Source of the DNA: Sporosarcina koreensis
GTDB lineage: Bacteria > Bacillota > Bacilli > Bacillales_A > Planococcaceae
Direction of reading: 5' to 3'
DNA length: 32,310 nucleotides
Assembly: GCF_001531445.1 (NCBI RefSeq)
Contig: NZ_LQYA01000011.1
Span: forward strand, 1 to 32,310
Position 1 is the first letter of the stretch; every line of letters begins with the position of its first letter. This document shows positions 23,223 through 32,051 of this stretch, one piece after another. The position numbers and the translations under genes were made by a program. Under the pieces are notes generated by a model, which saw only the letters and a list, made by a program, of their open reading frames with translations, did not search any database and was not told where the DNA came from.

Positions 23223-24525
23223 CTTCTTTTTTCGTATGTTCAGCGAAGACGTTCAAATACTTTTGGATGTCGCCAGCGCCCATGAAAAGGTAAACCGCAT
23301 TTCCATGCTCATCGAGGACATCGATATTTTCCAATTCAAGATGTTTTGCTCCCGGGATTTTGCCTACAAGGTCATCGATTGTCAAGTTCCCTGATTTCTC
23401 CCGTGCTGAGCCAAAGATGTCACATAAATAGACGTGGTCGGCCGCTGATAGGCTGTCTGCGAATTGTTCAAGCAGTGCCGCAGTTCGCGTAAACGTATGC
23501 GGTTGGAAAATCGCGACAATTTCCTTTTCGGGATACTTCTGTCTGGCAGATTGCAATGTCGCTTTAATTTCCGTCGGATGGTGGGCGTAATCATCCACAA
23601 TCGTCCGGCCATATGATTCTGTCACGGTGAAGCGCCTTTTGACGCCATTGAATGTAGCCAATCGCTCCTCAATACCTGTAACTGGAATCCCTTCGTAATG
23701 GCATAATGCAATGACGCCTAATGAATTCAAAATTCCGTGGTCCCCCGCCAATGCGATTGTGAACGTATGGAAAAACTCATTGCGTACATATACGTCAAAA
23801 GTGGCGCCCTTTTCCGATTTCACAATGTTCTTTGCTGAGAAATCATTCACTTCGTCGAATCCGTAGTAGACGACAGGGACATTCGCTTTAATGTGTTGCA
23901 AATGAATATCATCACCACAAGCAATGATAGCCTTCTTCACACGCAATGCCATTTGGCCGAATGCATCCATGACATCATCCAAATCCTTGAAATAGTCCGG
24001 ATGGTCAAAGTCGATATTGGTCATGATTGTATAGTCAGGCTCGTAGGCGAGGAAATGGCGTTTGTATTCGCATGCTTCGAAAACGAAGTATTCACTATCC
24101 TCTATACCTTTACCCGTGCCGTCTCCGATCAGATAGGATGTCGGGGCATTCCCGGAAAGAACATGCGCCAACAAACCTGTTGTCGATGTTTTTCCATGGG
24201 AGCCTGTAATGCCTACTGAGATGAATTTCTCCATATAGTTGCCCAAAAATTCATGATAGCGTATCACTTCAACGCCCAATTCATGTGCCCTTACAATTTC
24301 GGGATGACTGTCCGGGAACGCATTCCCTGCTATGACAATCATATCTCTGTTTATATTGTTTTCATCAAAAGGTAAAATGGTTATTTTTCTTTCATGCAAC
24401 GGGTCTTCTGTAAAGAAATATTTCTCCACGTCAGAGCCTTGCACTGCATAAGATGAATCATGTAGGATCTGCGCAAGGGAGCTCATCCCCGATCCTTTGA
24501 TTCCTGTAAAATGGTACAATGTCAT
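23212..24525 (-). CDS. murC: UDP-N-acetylmuramate--L-alanine ligase
   Basis: MurC adds L-Ala to UDP-MurNAc in cytoplasmic peptidoglycan synthesis. The 437-aa protein starts [20 protein letters not shown] (UDP-binding Rossmann loop), has the Mur ligase P-loop [13 protein letters not shown] (residues 105-117), then [21 protein letters not shown], and [11 protein letters not shown] and FQPHTFTRT in the C-terminal domain. The ATG at 24525 follows GGGAGGTTGCATT; upstream codons in frame have no site. It stands downstream of sftA, as in B. subtilis. Confidence 0.96.
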   Translation of the reverse strand: MTLYHFTGIKGSGMSSLAQILHDSSYAVQGSDVEKYFFTEDPLHERKITILPFDENNINRDMIVIAGNAFPDSHPEIVRAHELGVEVIRYHEFLGNYMEKFISVGITGSHGKTSTTGLLAHVLSGNAPTSYLIGDGTGKGIEDSEYFVFEACEYKRHFLAYEPDYTIMTNIDFDHPDYFKDLDDVMDAFGQMALRVKKAIIACGDDIHLQHIKANVPVVYYGFDEVNDFSAKNIVKSEKGATFDVYVRNEFFHTFTIALAGDHGILNSLGVIALCHYEGIPVTGIEERLATFNGVKRRFTVTESYGRTIVDDYAHHPTEIKATLQSARQKYPEKEIVAIFQPHTFTRTAALLEQFADSLSAADHVYLCDIFGSAREKSGNLTIDDLVGKIPGAKHLELENIDVLDEHGNAVYLFMGAGDIQKYLNVFAEHTKKEETA

Positions 24526-24622
24526 AATGCAACCTCCCGGGATCAAAACTGTTCCCACATTCTGGTTCTTCAGTCGATTAGTATCGCTAAATCCCCATTC
24601 ATTTTTAGTATTCTATATTCCC

Positions 24623-24642
24623 GATTCCTTTTCAAAGGAATC
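24623..24642. promoter_or_regulatory. Near-perfect palindrome at the murC promoter region
   Basis: GATTCCTTT-TC-AAAGGAATC is a 9-bp inverted repeat with a two-base centre. On the minus strand TTGAAA within it, 17 bp and AATACT form a possible murC promoter, so it may be an operator. It may instead be a weak sftA terminator, though no T-run follows. Confidence 0.45.
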
Positions 24643-24657
24643 TTCTATCGTCAATCA

Positions 24658-27348
24658 TTACATTTCAATATGCTTTTCATTGCCATTTAAAAAGTGGCTA
24701 AGCTCACTCTCCGACAGATAGACTTCACGCGCCTTACTTCCTCTTTGCTCGGAAATGAAACCTAGTTTTTCCATGCGGTCCATCAATTTTGCAGCACGAT
24801 TGTAACCTATGCTAAAATTCCGCTGCAATAATGACGTGGAAGCACTGCCTTGTTCGATAATGAACTGGCAAGCACCGGCGAATAGTGGATCGGATTCCTC
24901 TTCTTCCATCGTGTTCGCCAATAAATCCTCTTGACCGAACAAATAATCCGGCTCCGCTTCGTTCTGAACGTGTTCTATTATACGTTCAATTTCGGCATCC
25001 GTGACAAATGTACCTTGCAGCCGCACCGCTGAAGATTGTCCGTTTCCGAGATAAAGCATATCGCCTTTTCCAAGCAGCCTTTCTGCTCCCGGTGTATCGA
25101 TGATCGTACGGGAATCAATCTGGGATGAGACAGAAAATGCGATACGGGTAGGAACATTCGCTTTGATTGTCCCTGTAATGACATCAACGGATGGGCGTTG
25201 CGTTGCAATGATCAAATGGATTCCGCACGCTCTAGCCTTCTGGGTGATCCGGCTGATCGATACTTCCACATCCGCAGGCGCCATCATCATCAAATCTGCC
25301 AACTCATCAATGACAATGAGCAAATAAGGCAGTTTCAAAGAGAATTTCCGATCTTTTTCCGCCATTTCGTTATACCGCTCAATATTCCTCGCTCCAACAT
25401 GTGCGAATAGTTCATAACGACGTTCCATTTCGCCGACCGCCCATTTCAATGCCGCAGTCGCAGCCTTCACGTCGGTGATGACAGGGCTTAGCAAATGTGG
25501 AATTCCGTTGAAAGGCGCAAGTTCCACCATCTTCGGATCGATAAGCAGCATTTTCAAATCTGCAGGTGATGCTTTATACAATAGACTGACCAATATTGAA
25601 TTGATGCACACCGATTTTCCGGAACCGGTTGCCCCGGCAATCATTCCATGTGGCATCTTCCGTAAATCCAACGTTACAGGCTCTCCTGTCAAATTGAGTC
25701 CAAGGACAGCCTCCATTGGAGATTCCGAATCTTGAAAACGTTTTGTTTCGATGACTTCCGAAATCCGGACAGCTCTCGGCTTCCGGTTCGGGATTTCGAT
25801 TCCGATGGAGCTGGTCCCCGGAATTGGCGCCTGAATCCGGATATCTTCCGCTGCCAGTGCCAACTTCAGATCATCAGTCAGATTCCGTACCTTGCTCACT
25901 TTCGTTCCATGTCCAACTGTCAATTCGAATCGCGTGACTGTCGGTCCTTGCACGGCTTCAATGACATTTGCCTGCACTGCAAAATAGGAAAGTGCCTCCT
26001 CCAGCTTTTTCGACTGGGACTCGAGCCATTCCGTATCCTCTATATGCTCCTCGGGCTGAATAAGAAAGCCTTTAGATGGGAAAGCATAATAAGGTTGTTC
26101 TTCCAATTCTTCAGGAGATTCATCCGGTTTTGCAATTGTCTTAGCGGGTTCCGTTCGAATAGCGCCATCTTTTAGTGCGGAATCAAAGGCAGGCTGGCTG
26201 CTAACTTTTTTTTCTTGTTCCTCGTATTTCAGTTTATCATTTTTCAACATAAGGACATTAAAGGGCACTATTCTTTCCTTTTTCTGCTCAGGCTCACGCG
26301 CAGTATTTTTCACTTCGTCGATTATCGTTTCTGAAGTTGACGCAGGCTCGAACTCTTCTTCTACTTTTTCTGTTTCTGTTTGTTCCGATTCAGTTACTGC
26401 CTCAAACTCTTCTTCAACTACCGCGTCAGGTATTTCACTGAATTGTTCTTCCATCGCTCCGGTTGGCGATTCTCCCGCTTCGGTAGACGGTATTTCGGAA
26501 GCTTTTACTACAGTATACTCCTCAACTATTTCTCCGTTGTCATCGGCTGGCTGTAGACTGTCCATGGACGAAAGTTGTTCATCATTCATTTCTGTGGCGG
26601 ATGCATGCTCATCCGGTTCCGTGGAATTCCATTCGATTGGATCATCACTTATCGTTTGGATCGGCATTTCTTTATCGGAAGTATGTGCATGTTCTTCCAA
26701 ATCAATGCGGTGAATTTCATCTTCCGCAATGGATTGCTCAATCATTGGTTCGAACTCATTTTGGCCATATTCCGACTCGTTTCGTGATGGAATAAGAAGT
26801 TCCTCGGTTGCCTTTTCCGCCTTTTCACGTTGAAGGTCCTCAAACCGATTTTTTTTCGGCCTTGAATAGCCGTAAATCGGCGATGGCACTTCAGTTGGAG
26901 TGAACGGACGGCTACTCCGTTTCTGTATGATCGTTGTTTTGTTCGGCTCTGTTTTTTCCTCTGTCACGGCCTTGTGCCTCTGGGCGGGCTCCGTTTTTGT
27001 TTCCTGTTTTCTATTGTATTTTAATGGGGCGGTCGCCCGGTGAATAGTCGGTTTTTCATTTCCACCTGGCCATCTATCGTTTTTATATAACGGGACAGGC
27101 ATGAAATCATCATCATCAAGTTCAGTGATTAAATTATCCGCTTTCCTTCGCTCGTTTTCCGGGTCAGGTTCCCATCCGTAGATTTCAGCATCGGTTATGA
27201 TTGGAAAACGGAAGGCCGGTTTTTCGAAGCGTTCTTGTTCTTTATGTTCTACATACTCTTCATGCTCAATTTGATCAAAAGTTTCTTCAAATTCTTCGTC
27301 TTTATCTGTTTCAAATATACGATTCATCATTTTTTTAATCCAAGTCAA
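24658..27348 (-). CDS. sftA: DNA translocase SftA (soluble FtsK family)
   Basis: SftA moves chromosomal DNA away from the closing septum. The 896-aa protein has no membrane helices. It consists of an acidic, low-complexity N-terminal region (about 20-430, many Glu/Thr/Ser), the alpha/beta motor (about 440-800) with Walker A GATGSGKS (572-579) and Walker B LLIVIDELADL, and a C-terminal winged-helix gamma domain (FSIGYNRAAKLMDRMEKLGF, SKAREVYL). B. subtilis SftA is about 950 aa and lies next to murC likewise. The TTG at 27348 gives MTWIKKMM, similar to the family's short hydrophobic start, after AAGAGTGATAG. The ATG at 27375 is possible but has no site. Confidence 0.92.
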   Translation of the reverse strand: MTWIKKMMNRIFETDKDEEFEETFDQIEHEEYVEHKEQERFEKPAFRFPIITDAEIYGWEPDPENERRKADNLITELDDDDFMPVPLYKNDRWPGGNEKPTIHRATAPLKYNRKQETKTEPAQRHKAVTEEKTEPNKTTIIQKRSSRPFTPTEVPSPIYGYSRPKKNRFEDLQREKAEKATEELLIPSRNESEYGQNEFEPMIEQSIAEDEIHRIDLEEHAHTSDKEMPIQTISDDPIEWNSTEPDEHASATEMNDEQLSSMDSLQPADDNGEIVEEYTVVKASEIPSTEAGESPTGAMEEQFSEIPDAVVEEEFEAVTESEQTETEKVEEEFEPASTSETIIDEVKNTAREPEQKKERIVPFNVLMLKNDKLKYEEQEKKVSSQPAFDSALKDGAIRTEPAKTIAKPDESPEELEEQPYYAFPSKGFLIQPEEHIEDTEWLESQSKKLEEALSYFAVQANVIEAVQGPTVTRFELTVGHGTKVSKVRNLTDDLKLALAAEDIRIQAPIPGTSSIGIEIPNRKPRAVRISEVIETKRFQDSESPMEAVLGLNLTGEPVTLDLRKMPHGMIAGATGSGKSVCINSILVSLLYKASPADLKMLLIDPKMVELAPFNGIPHLLSPVITDVKAATAALKWAVGEMERRYELFAHVGARNIERYNEMAEKDRKFSLKLPYLLIVIDELADLMMMAPADVEVSISRITQKARACGIHLIIATQRPSVDVITGTIKANVPTRIAFSVSSQIDSRTIIDTPGAERLLGKGDMLYLGNGQSSAVRLQGTFVTDAEIERIIEHVQNEAEPDYLFGQEDLLANTMEEEESDPLFAGACQFIIEQGSASTSLLQRNFSIGYNRAAKLMDRMEKLGFISEQRGSKAREVYLSESELSHFLNGNEKHIEM

Positions 27349-27426
27349 ATCTATCACTCTTTTCAAGTCGATCATTCTATTTTAGCAGGTTTTCATCGAC
27401 TAAATCAATCAGATGGCCAAAATAAG

Positions 27427-27457
27427 AAAAACGTACTGCCCAGAACAGTACGTTTTT
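27427..27457. terminator. Terminator between ytpR and sftA
   Basis: AAAAACGTACTG (27427-27438) is the exact reverse complement of CAGTACGTTTTT (27446-27457), a 12-bp stem with a 7-nt loop. On the minus strand it ends the ytpR unit and separates it from sftA. Confidence 0.88.
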
Positions 27458-27462
27458 CCAGA

Positions 27463-28071
27463 TTAGATTATAAAAGGTTCACCAGGGACTGCATCTTCAG
27501 CAAGGACCATAATCCCTTTTTCAACGGGAGCGTTTGGAATGCCAAGCTCTTTCGCTGAACAAATCATTCCTGAGGAGGCGATTCCCCGTAATTCCGCATC
27601 TTTGATGACCATTCCGGAAGGCATGACCGCCCCCACTTTTGCCACAACAACTTTTTGGTCCTTCTCGACATTCGGAGCACCGCAGACGATGTGAAGAGTT
27701 TCAGCCCCGACATCGACTGTGCAGATGCTTAATTTATCCGCATTTGGATGTTTTTCTTTTTCTATGACGTGCCCGATGACGAACTTCGGAGTGAAATCCA
27801 CGTCCAATTCAAGCTCGACACCATTCGCTTTTAATGCCTCTTGCAACTGATCGACAATCTCTTCCGTTGTTTCAACTTGCCCATCAGCCTCTGCTTTTAC
27901 ATATTTCGAAGCATTGAAGACGTTCATAGCAATAACTTTATCCGTTGCTGCATCTTTGATAAGTGTGACATCCTTCATTGTTTCTATCTCTCTATTTTCC
28001 GGACGCTCAGTCGTCATTTGAACGAGCAGTACGTCGCCCACTCCGCTTTGATTGTAGAAAATATTCATCAT
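27463..28071 (-). CDS. ytpR: YtpR, tRNA-binding-domain protein
   Basis: The 202-aa protein has an N-terminal DUF4479-type region (MNIFYNQSGVGDVLLVQM...) and a C-terminal EMAP/Trbp111-like OB fold from about residue 90 (KFVIGHVIEKEKHPNADKLS, HIVCGAPNVEKDQKVVVAKV, GMICSAKELGI), as in the N-terminal part of PheT. It probably binds tRNA or structured RNA; its role is unknown. The start (28071 or 28068) overlaps the ytpQ stop, so the two are coupled. Promoter is presumably that of the lipoprotein-ytpQ-ytpR unit. Confidence 0.92.
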   Translation of the reverse strand: MMNIFYNQSGVGDVLLVQMTTERPENREIETMKDVTLIKDAATDKVIAMNVFNASKYVKAEADGQVETTEEIVDQLQEALKANGVELELDVDFTPKFVIGHVIEKEKHPNADKLSICTVDVGAETLHIVCGAPNVEKDQKVVVAKVGAVMPSGMVIKDAELRGIASSGMICSAKELGIPNAPVEKGIMVLAEDAVPGEPFII

Positions 28072-28886
28072 TTCTTCTTTCCTTCCTTTCGGGCAACCCG
28101 ATTTTTAGCCATAATGAAAATCGGTTCCAATTTACCATCTTCATAGATGAATGACAAGGAGGTGACTGGCACAGCCCCGACCGTGAAGAATTGCATTGTC
28201 ATTTGGGCAAGCACATCATAGCCCGTATCATTCCGGATATCGCCAATGATCAGCACGTCCTGATGAGGAACTGAAACGGTCATATGCCCTTCGATTTTCC
28301 CTTCCATTTCCTTCAGGAAGGTATGATTTAAAATACGACTTGCATCGTAGCCGTCATTATTATTGACGAAATAGAAAAGATTTCCCGCTACTTCGTCCAT
28401 TTTCATATTCGTCGGCAATGATCTCACCTTGAAAAGTGCTGATTCCATTATTTCCGACTCTGTCATGCCGATTGATTCGAGCATCGATTCATCGATGAGA
28501 CGGTACGTCGTGCCCAAATCCAATGCATAAAAAATTCTTGTTTCCGCTGTATGGTCTTTCACAATGAAGCGATCTCCCGCTTTGGAAGTTTGCGGGAATG
28601 AAGTCGAGCGGATGACCGGATAGATTGCATTATCTTTCACAAACCCTTCCATCTGCTCTTTTTCCATCGCTTTGAAAGTTTCGCGTATCGTGTAGACGAC
28701 TTCATTTATAGCGGCTTCTTGTTTCGTTTCATACTTCGCAAGGATTTCCGGCAAGGAAATATCCATCCCTTTTTTCAGAATGGAATGCTCCAAGCGGATT
28801 TTATCGGTTTTCCGGTCGAAACGCCACTGCAAGTATTCGGATGGCAGATGCTCTTTCAATAGGTCCAATAATTGTTGTGAATTCAT
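28068..28886 (-). CDS. ytpQ: YtpQ, DUF1444 family protein
   Basis: A soluble protein of about 272 aa of the DUF1444 family, function unknown. It has RFDRKTDKIRLEHS, IYPVIRSTSF near the middle and a C-terminal mixed alpha/beta part (VSVPHQDVLIIGDIRNDTGY). The ATG at 28886 (MNSQQLLD) follows AAAGGGTG by six bases; GTG at 28895 with GAGG five bases upstream is an alternative. It directly precedes ytpR, as in B. subtilis. Confidence 0.85.
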   Translation of the reverse strand: MNSQQLLDLLKEHLPSEYLQWRFDRKTDKIRLEHSILKKGMDISLPEILAKYETKQEAAINEVVYTIRETFKAMEKEQMEGFVKDNAIYPVIRSTSFPQTSKAGDRFIVKDHTAETRIFYALDLGTTYRLIDESMLESIGMTESEIMESALFKVRSLPTNMKMDEVAGNLFYFVNNNDGYDASRILNHTFLKEMEGKIEGHMTVSVPHQDVLIIGDIRNDTGYDVLAQMTMQFFTVGAVPVTSLSFIYEDGKLEPIFIMAKNRVARKEGKKK

Positions 28887-28957
28887 GCCCTTCACCCTTT
28901 CCTCAAAAATAAACGGCCGCTCGCCGCGATTGCGCCGGGTGACCGATTTGTCATTGA

Positions 28958-29473
28958 TTATGAGCCTTGCCCGATGGAACGTACGATTTCCATCATCATT
29001 CTCATATTCGCTTCAATATTTTTGTTCTTCGTAATTGTCGTCATCTTGATTCCCCCGACACTTGCAATAAGCTCAACCTGCTCCTCACCCTTCTTGACTA
29101 CTGAGGCAAAACCGAAATAACCATCGTCGGTGAATGTCTCCTCCACCCGATCTTTGTCCTCGGTGTTTTTCAACAGGTCGTAAAAGAGCCTACTGTCCTT
29201 TTTTTCATTTGGATTAATGAACAGAAGGAAAGTGTCATTGCCTTTTTTCATTACGATGTTTTGGGAATCGGATTTCTCTTCGATTGTAAATCCGGCAGGT
29301 TTATATAAGGAAACACCATCAACTTCATCGTTTACTTGCTGATCATTCAGCTGAAAAGCGTCTTTTGCCTCCGCGATTGCCTCGGCCGCCCGTTCATCAA
29401 ATGATTTGCCGCATGCTGCTAATAAAGTGATGGATAGGAATGCCAGGAATAAGAACTTCCAAAAACGGAACAT
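28958..29473 (-). CDS. Predicted lipoprotein of unknown function (171 aa)
   Basis: A signal peptide (MFRFWKFLFLAFLSITLLAAC) ends in the lipobox LAAC with the lipidated Cys at about residue 21, so the mature protein should sit on the outer face of the membrane. The mature part is charged and mixed alpha/beta (SLYKPAGFTIEEKSDSQNIV, TFLLFINPNEK, FGFASVVKKGEEQVELIASV). No family is recognised. The ATG follows GGAGGAAGCTGA. It lies 72 bp ahead of ytpQ and probably shares its transcript. B. subtilis has a thioredoxin-like gene (ytpP) in this area instead. Confidence 0.8.
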   Translation of the reverse strand: MFRFWKFLFLAFLSITLLAACGKSFDERAAEAIAEAKDAFQLNDQQVNDEVDGVSLYKPAGFTIEEKSDSQNIVMKKGNDTFLLFINPNEKKDSRLFYDLLKNTEDKDRVEETFTDDGYFGFASVVKKGEEQVELIASVGGIKMTTITKNKNIEANMRMMMEIVRSIGQGS

Positions 29474-29599
29474 TCAGCTTCCTCCAATCGTACATTTTTA
29501 TTCAAATACACCGCTACCTATTTTATAGATTATAGTGCCTATATGCAAATCAAGCGTTTTGGCTTTATACCGTTTAGTCAATTCGAAAAAATCCAGACA

Positions 29600-29621
29600 C
29601 AATTACGCCGAGACGTAATTG
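29600..29621 (-). terminator. Probable terminator of the DUF84 gene
   Basis: CAATTACG (29600-29607) pairs perfectly with CGTAATTG (29614-29621). On the minus strand a TTTTTT run follows about ten bases later. It sits directly after the gene. Confidence 0.55.
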
Positions 29622-29623
29622 AG

Positions 29624-30142
29624 TTAAGCATTAGTGTCGTATTTCAATTGCCCTATCAATAATTGCATGACATGTTCGAATAGCTTGTCACGGGTGATGG
29701 TCTGCGCGGTGAACATCCCGATTGCCCCTTCGCTCTGGCGAATTCCGCTTGCTTTGAAATATTCATCTACGACGACTCCCAATTCCCGACCATTCTGCAA
29801 TTCGTTTGCAATTTCGGCAGGCAAAGGGATTTGGGCTCCACCGGCAGTGAAGGACTTCCCGGAAGGCAATACGAGAGCTCCCCAGTTGCAAACGAACATT
29901 TCATCTCCGACGATCCGGACTCCGCCTTCTAGGCCAATACCGATTGTACCACCTAATTCGTTGGCAGCATTTGTTGCGCGGTTCAATGCCCCTGTTCTTG
30001 TTTCCTCATCTCCAAAAGGCTGGTCCTTTACTCCGGACGGGACTTTCATTTCGGACAATTCACTTCCTGGAAAGTGGCTTTCAATCACTGTCCTTGCTGC
30101 TTTCACTTTTGCTTGATTAGTAGAACCAATGATGAATTTCAT
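29624..30142 (-). CDS. DUF84/YjjX-type non-canonical purine NTP phosphatase
   Basis: The 172-aa protein shows the ITPase-like fold of DUF84: MKFIIGSTNQAKVKAARTVI at the N-terminus (nucleotide-binding SxNxxK), then GDEETRTGALNRA, IGIGLEGGVRIVGDEMFVCN and GRELGVVVDEYF. Members hydrolyse inosine or xanthosine triphosphate and so clean the nucleotide pool. The ATG at 30142 follows GAAAGGAGAATAGA; upstream in-frame codons lack a site. It lies between a lipoprotein gene and an M42 aminopeptidase, all on the minus strand. Confidence 0.88.
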   Translation of the reverse strand: MKFIIGSTNQAKVKAARTVIESHFPGSELSEMKVPSGVKDQPFGDEETRTGALNRATNAANELGGTIGIGLEGGVRIVGDEMFVCNWGALVLPSGKSFTAGGAQIPLPAEIANELQNGRELGVVVDEYFKASGIRQSEGAIGMFTAQTITRDKLFEHVMQLLIGQLKYDTNA

Positions 30143-30221
30143 TCTATTCTCCTTTCTTGTCGGCAAAAAGCCACCCTCAACTGAAAGGATGGCCTTATTT
30201 TGCTATTTACGTCCAGACTCC

Positions 30222-30382
30222 GGGCGCCAGAGGCTCGGGGTCATAAGTCAAAGCTGCTCAGTGGCAAAAAGCGCCACTCCGCATCTTCGCCTTATGCCTG
30301 AGGTCGGCACGATGCCGGTCATGCAGTCGTCGCCGCAGGATGCGGCGCACTTAGACTGCGAACCTCCGCAAAGCAGGCGCCC
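30222..30382. repeat. GC-rich structured intergenic element with nested inverted repeats
   Basis: The ends are GGGCGCC (30222-30228) and GGCGCCC (30376-30382). Inside are CATAAG (30242-30247)/CTTATG (30291-30296) enclosing AGTGGC (30260-30265)/GCCACT (30273-30278); CGGCA (30305-30309)/TGCCG (30313-30317); and GCAGTC (30323-30328)/GACTGC (30354-30359) enclosing CGCCGCA/TGCGGCG (30331-30347). Together these give a clamp with three arms. It is much more GC-rich than its surroundings and encodes no protein. Similar elements are, as I recall, dispersed between genes in Bacillaceae genomes. Confidence 0.75.
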
Positions 30383-30393
30383 TACGCTTTTGT

Positions 30394-31467
30394 TTATACG
30401 TTACTTTTAATTGTTTCCACAGTCGTTTTATCGCATGCTTTCACCAATTTAACGAGAAGCTCTTTCGCCGCAGCATAATCATCCGTATGAATGATGGAAG
30501 CAGACGTGTGGATGTAACGTGAACAAATTCCGATGACCGCACTTGGAACGCCTTCATTTGAAATATGGACTTGTCCGGCGTCTGTACCTCCCATGGAGAT
30601 GAAATATTGGTATGGGATGTTGTTCGTTTCTGCCGTATCGAGGATGAATTCACGCATGCCGCGGTGCGTCACCATCGAACGGTCGAATATGCGCAGCAAT
30701 GTTCCTTTTCCAAGCTGGCCAAATTCGTTTTTATTGCCGGAGGCGTCATTCGCCGGGCTTGCATCCAAAGCGAAGAACAAATCAGGGTTGATCATCCGTG
30801 CAGCAGCTTGTGCACCGCGCAAACCGACTTCCTCCATGACATTTGCACCCGAGTATAGGTTATTCGGAAGCGTTTCGCCGTGAACCTCTTTCAATAGCTC
30901 GATTGCCAATCCACAACCGTAGCGGTTATCCCATGCTTTCGCCATTATTTTCTTTTCATTCGCCATCGGGGTGAATGGGCAGATCGGCACGATTTGCTGG
31001 CCGGGACGGATGCCGATTCTTTTTGCGTCCTCTTTGTCATCTGCACCGATATCAATCAGCATGTTTTTAATATCCATCGGCTTATTCCGGACCTCATCAC
31101 TGAGCAGATGTGGAGGAATCGAACCGATGACGCCGGTGACTGGACCTTCATCTGTAATGATCTGGACTCGTTGGGCCAGCAATACTTGACTCCACCATCC
31201 TCCAAGCGGCTGGAAACGAAGCATGCCATTATCGGTGATTGCAGTGACCATGAAGCCGACTTCGTCCATATGGCCTGCAACCATGATGCGTGGGGCATCT
31301 TCAGGGCCTTTCCGTACGCCGAAGACTCCACCTAGGTTGTCTTGGATAAGTTCATCGGAATATCTTCCAAGTTCCTCTCGCATAAAGTTGCGGACCATAT
31401 GCTCATTTCCCGGTGCCCCAGGCAGCTCTGTCAATGTTTTAAACATCGTCAACGTTTCGTTGTTCAT
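30394..31467 (-). CDS. ytoP: M42-family glutamyl aminopeptidase (YtoP-like)
   Basis: A cytosolic dinuclear-metal aminopeptidase, 357 aa, the same length as B. subtilis YtoP. Visible metal and catalytic residues: AGHMDEVGF (H66, D68), AWDNRYG (bridging Asp), [10 protein letters not shown] (catalytic Glu pair), [10 protein letters not shown] (Asp), and the late [15 protein letters not shown] (His). The family forms dodecameric tetrahedral shells. The ATG at 31467 follows GGGGGAAC. A -10 TATACT with TGGAAA at 17 bp lies upstream. Confidence 0.93.
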   Translation of the reverse strand: MNNETLTMFKTLTELPGAPGNEHMVRNFMREELGRYSDELIQDNLGGVFGVRKGPEDAPRIMVAGHMDEVGFMVTAITDNGMLRFQPLGGWWSQVLLAQRVQIITDEGPVTGVIGSIPPHLLSDEVRNKPMDIKNMLIDIGADDKEDAKRIGIRPGQQIVPICPFTPMANEKKIMAKAWDNRYGCGLAIELLKEVHGETLPNNLYSGANVMEEVGLRGAQAAARMINPDLFFALDASPANDASGNKNEFGQLGKGTLLRIFDRSMVTHRGMREFILDTAETNNIPYQYFISMGGTDAGQVHISNEGVPSAVIGICSRYIHTSASIIHTDDYAAAKELLVKLVKACDKTTVETIKSNV

Positions 31468-31663
31468 GAAAAGTTCCCCCAATTCAATATGTACTTCCTC
31501 TAGTATAATGTACGTATTTGAAACTTTCCATCATAATATTTAGCATACCGAACTAATTTCTCTAATACAGATTTCACCCGAGCTTGCAAGGCCCAGAAAC
31601 AGTTAAATATTTTTTTGAAATATGGTACACTTGGGGAAGATTGAAGGAGGGGGGTTCGCAGAC

Positions 31664-31978
31664 ATGAAAGTGAAAGATTTCGTAGCAGGTGTTTTGACAG
31701 GAGTTGCCGCCGGGCTGGTTGTCAATCAGGCAATCGGAAAGATGAACCCGAATACTCCGGCGGAGCATGTCTTGGATGCAGTGAAGGATGCCTTTAAAAA
31801 GGAAGGTCCGATTGATGGATCTTGGATCGTCATGAAGCCTGAACCGTTTACAAACAATGTTTTGTCGATGGAAGTGTATCGTGGCGGCGTTACCAGAATC
31901 CGTAACGGAGAATTGGAGCAATTTGAATTTGCGGCGAATTCGCAAACAGGCACTGTCGTCGAATTGATCCAAAAATGA
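31664..31978 (+). CDS. ytzB: YtzB-like small protein (104 aa)
   Basis: Begins MKVKDFVAGVLTGVAAGLVV, a short glycine/alanine-rich hydrophobic helix that may anchor it. A small domain follows (EHVLDAVKDAFKKEGPIDGS..., VYRGGVTRIRNGELEQFEFA) reminiscent of PepSY-type folds. Length and location beside ytoP match B. subtilis YtzB, whose function is unknown. The ATG at 31664 is chosen because GGAGGGGGG lies nine bases upstream. It is a plus-strand monocistron. Confidence 0.85.
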   Translation: MKVKDFVAGVLTGVAAGLVVNQAIGKMNPNTPAEHVLDAVKDAFKKEGPIDGSWIVMKPEPFTNNVLSMEVYRGGVTRIRNGELEQFEFAANSQTGTVVELIQK

Positions 31979-31997
31979 ACGAGCAAGTTTCCATAGT

Positions 31998-32050
31998 AAA
32001 AGCAACAGGCGAAGGAGCAATAAATGATCTCCCCCACCTGTTGCTTTTTT
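31998..32050. terminator. Bidirectional terminator between ytzB and the MBL hydrolase gene
   Basis: AGCAACAGG (32001-32009) pairs with CCTGTTGCT (32037-32045), flanked by A-rich and T-rich runs; a GGAG/CTCC helix can form within the large loop. Confidence 0.75.
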
Positions 32051-32051
32051 G

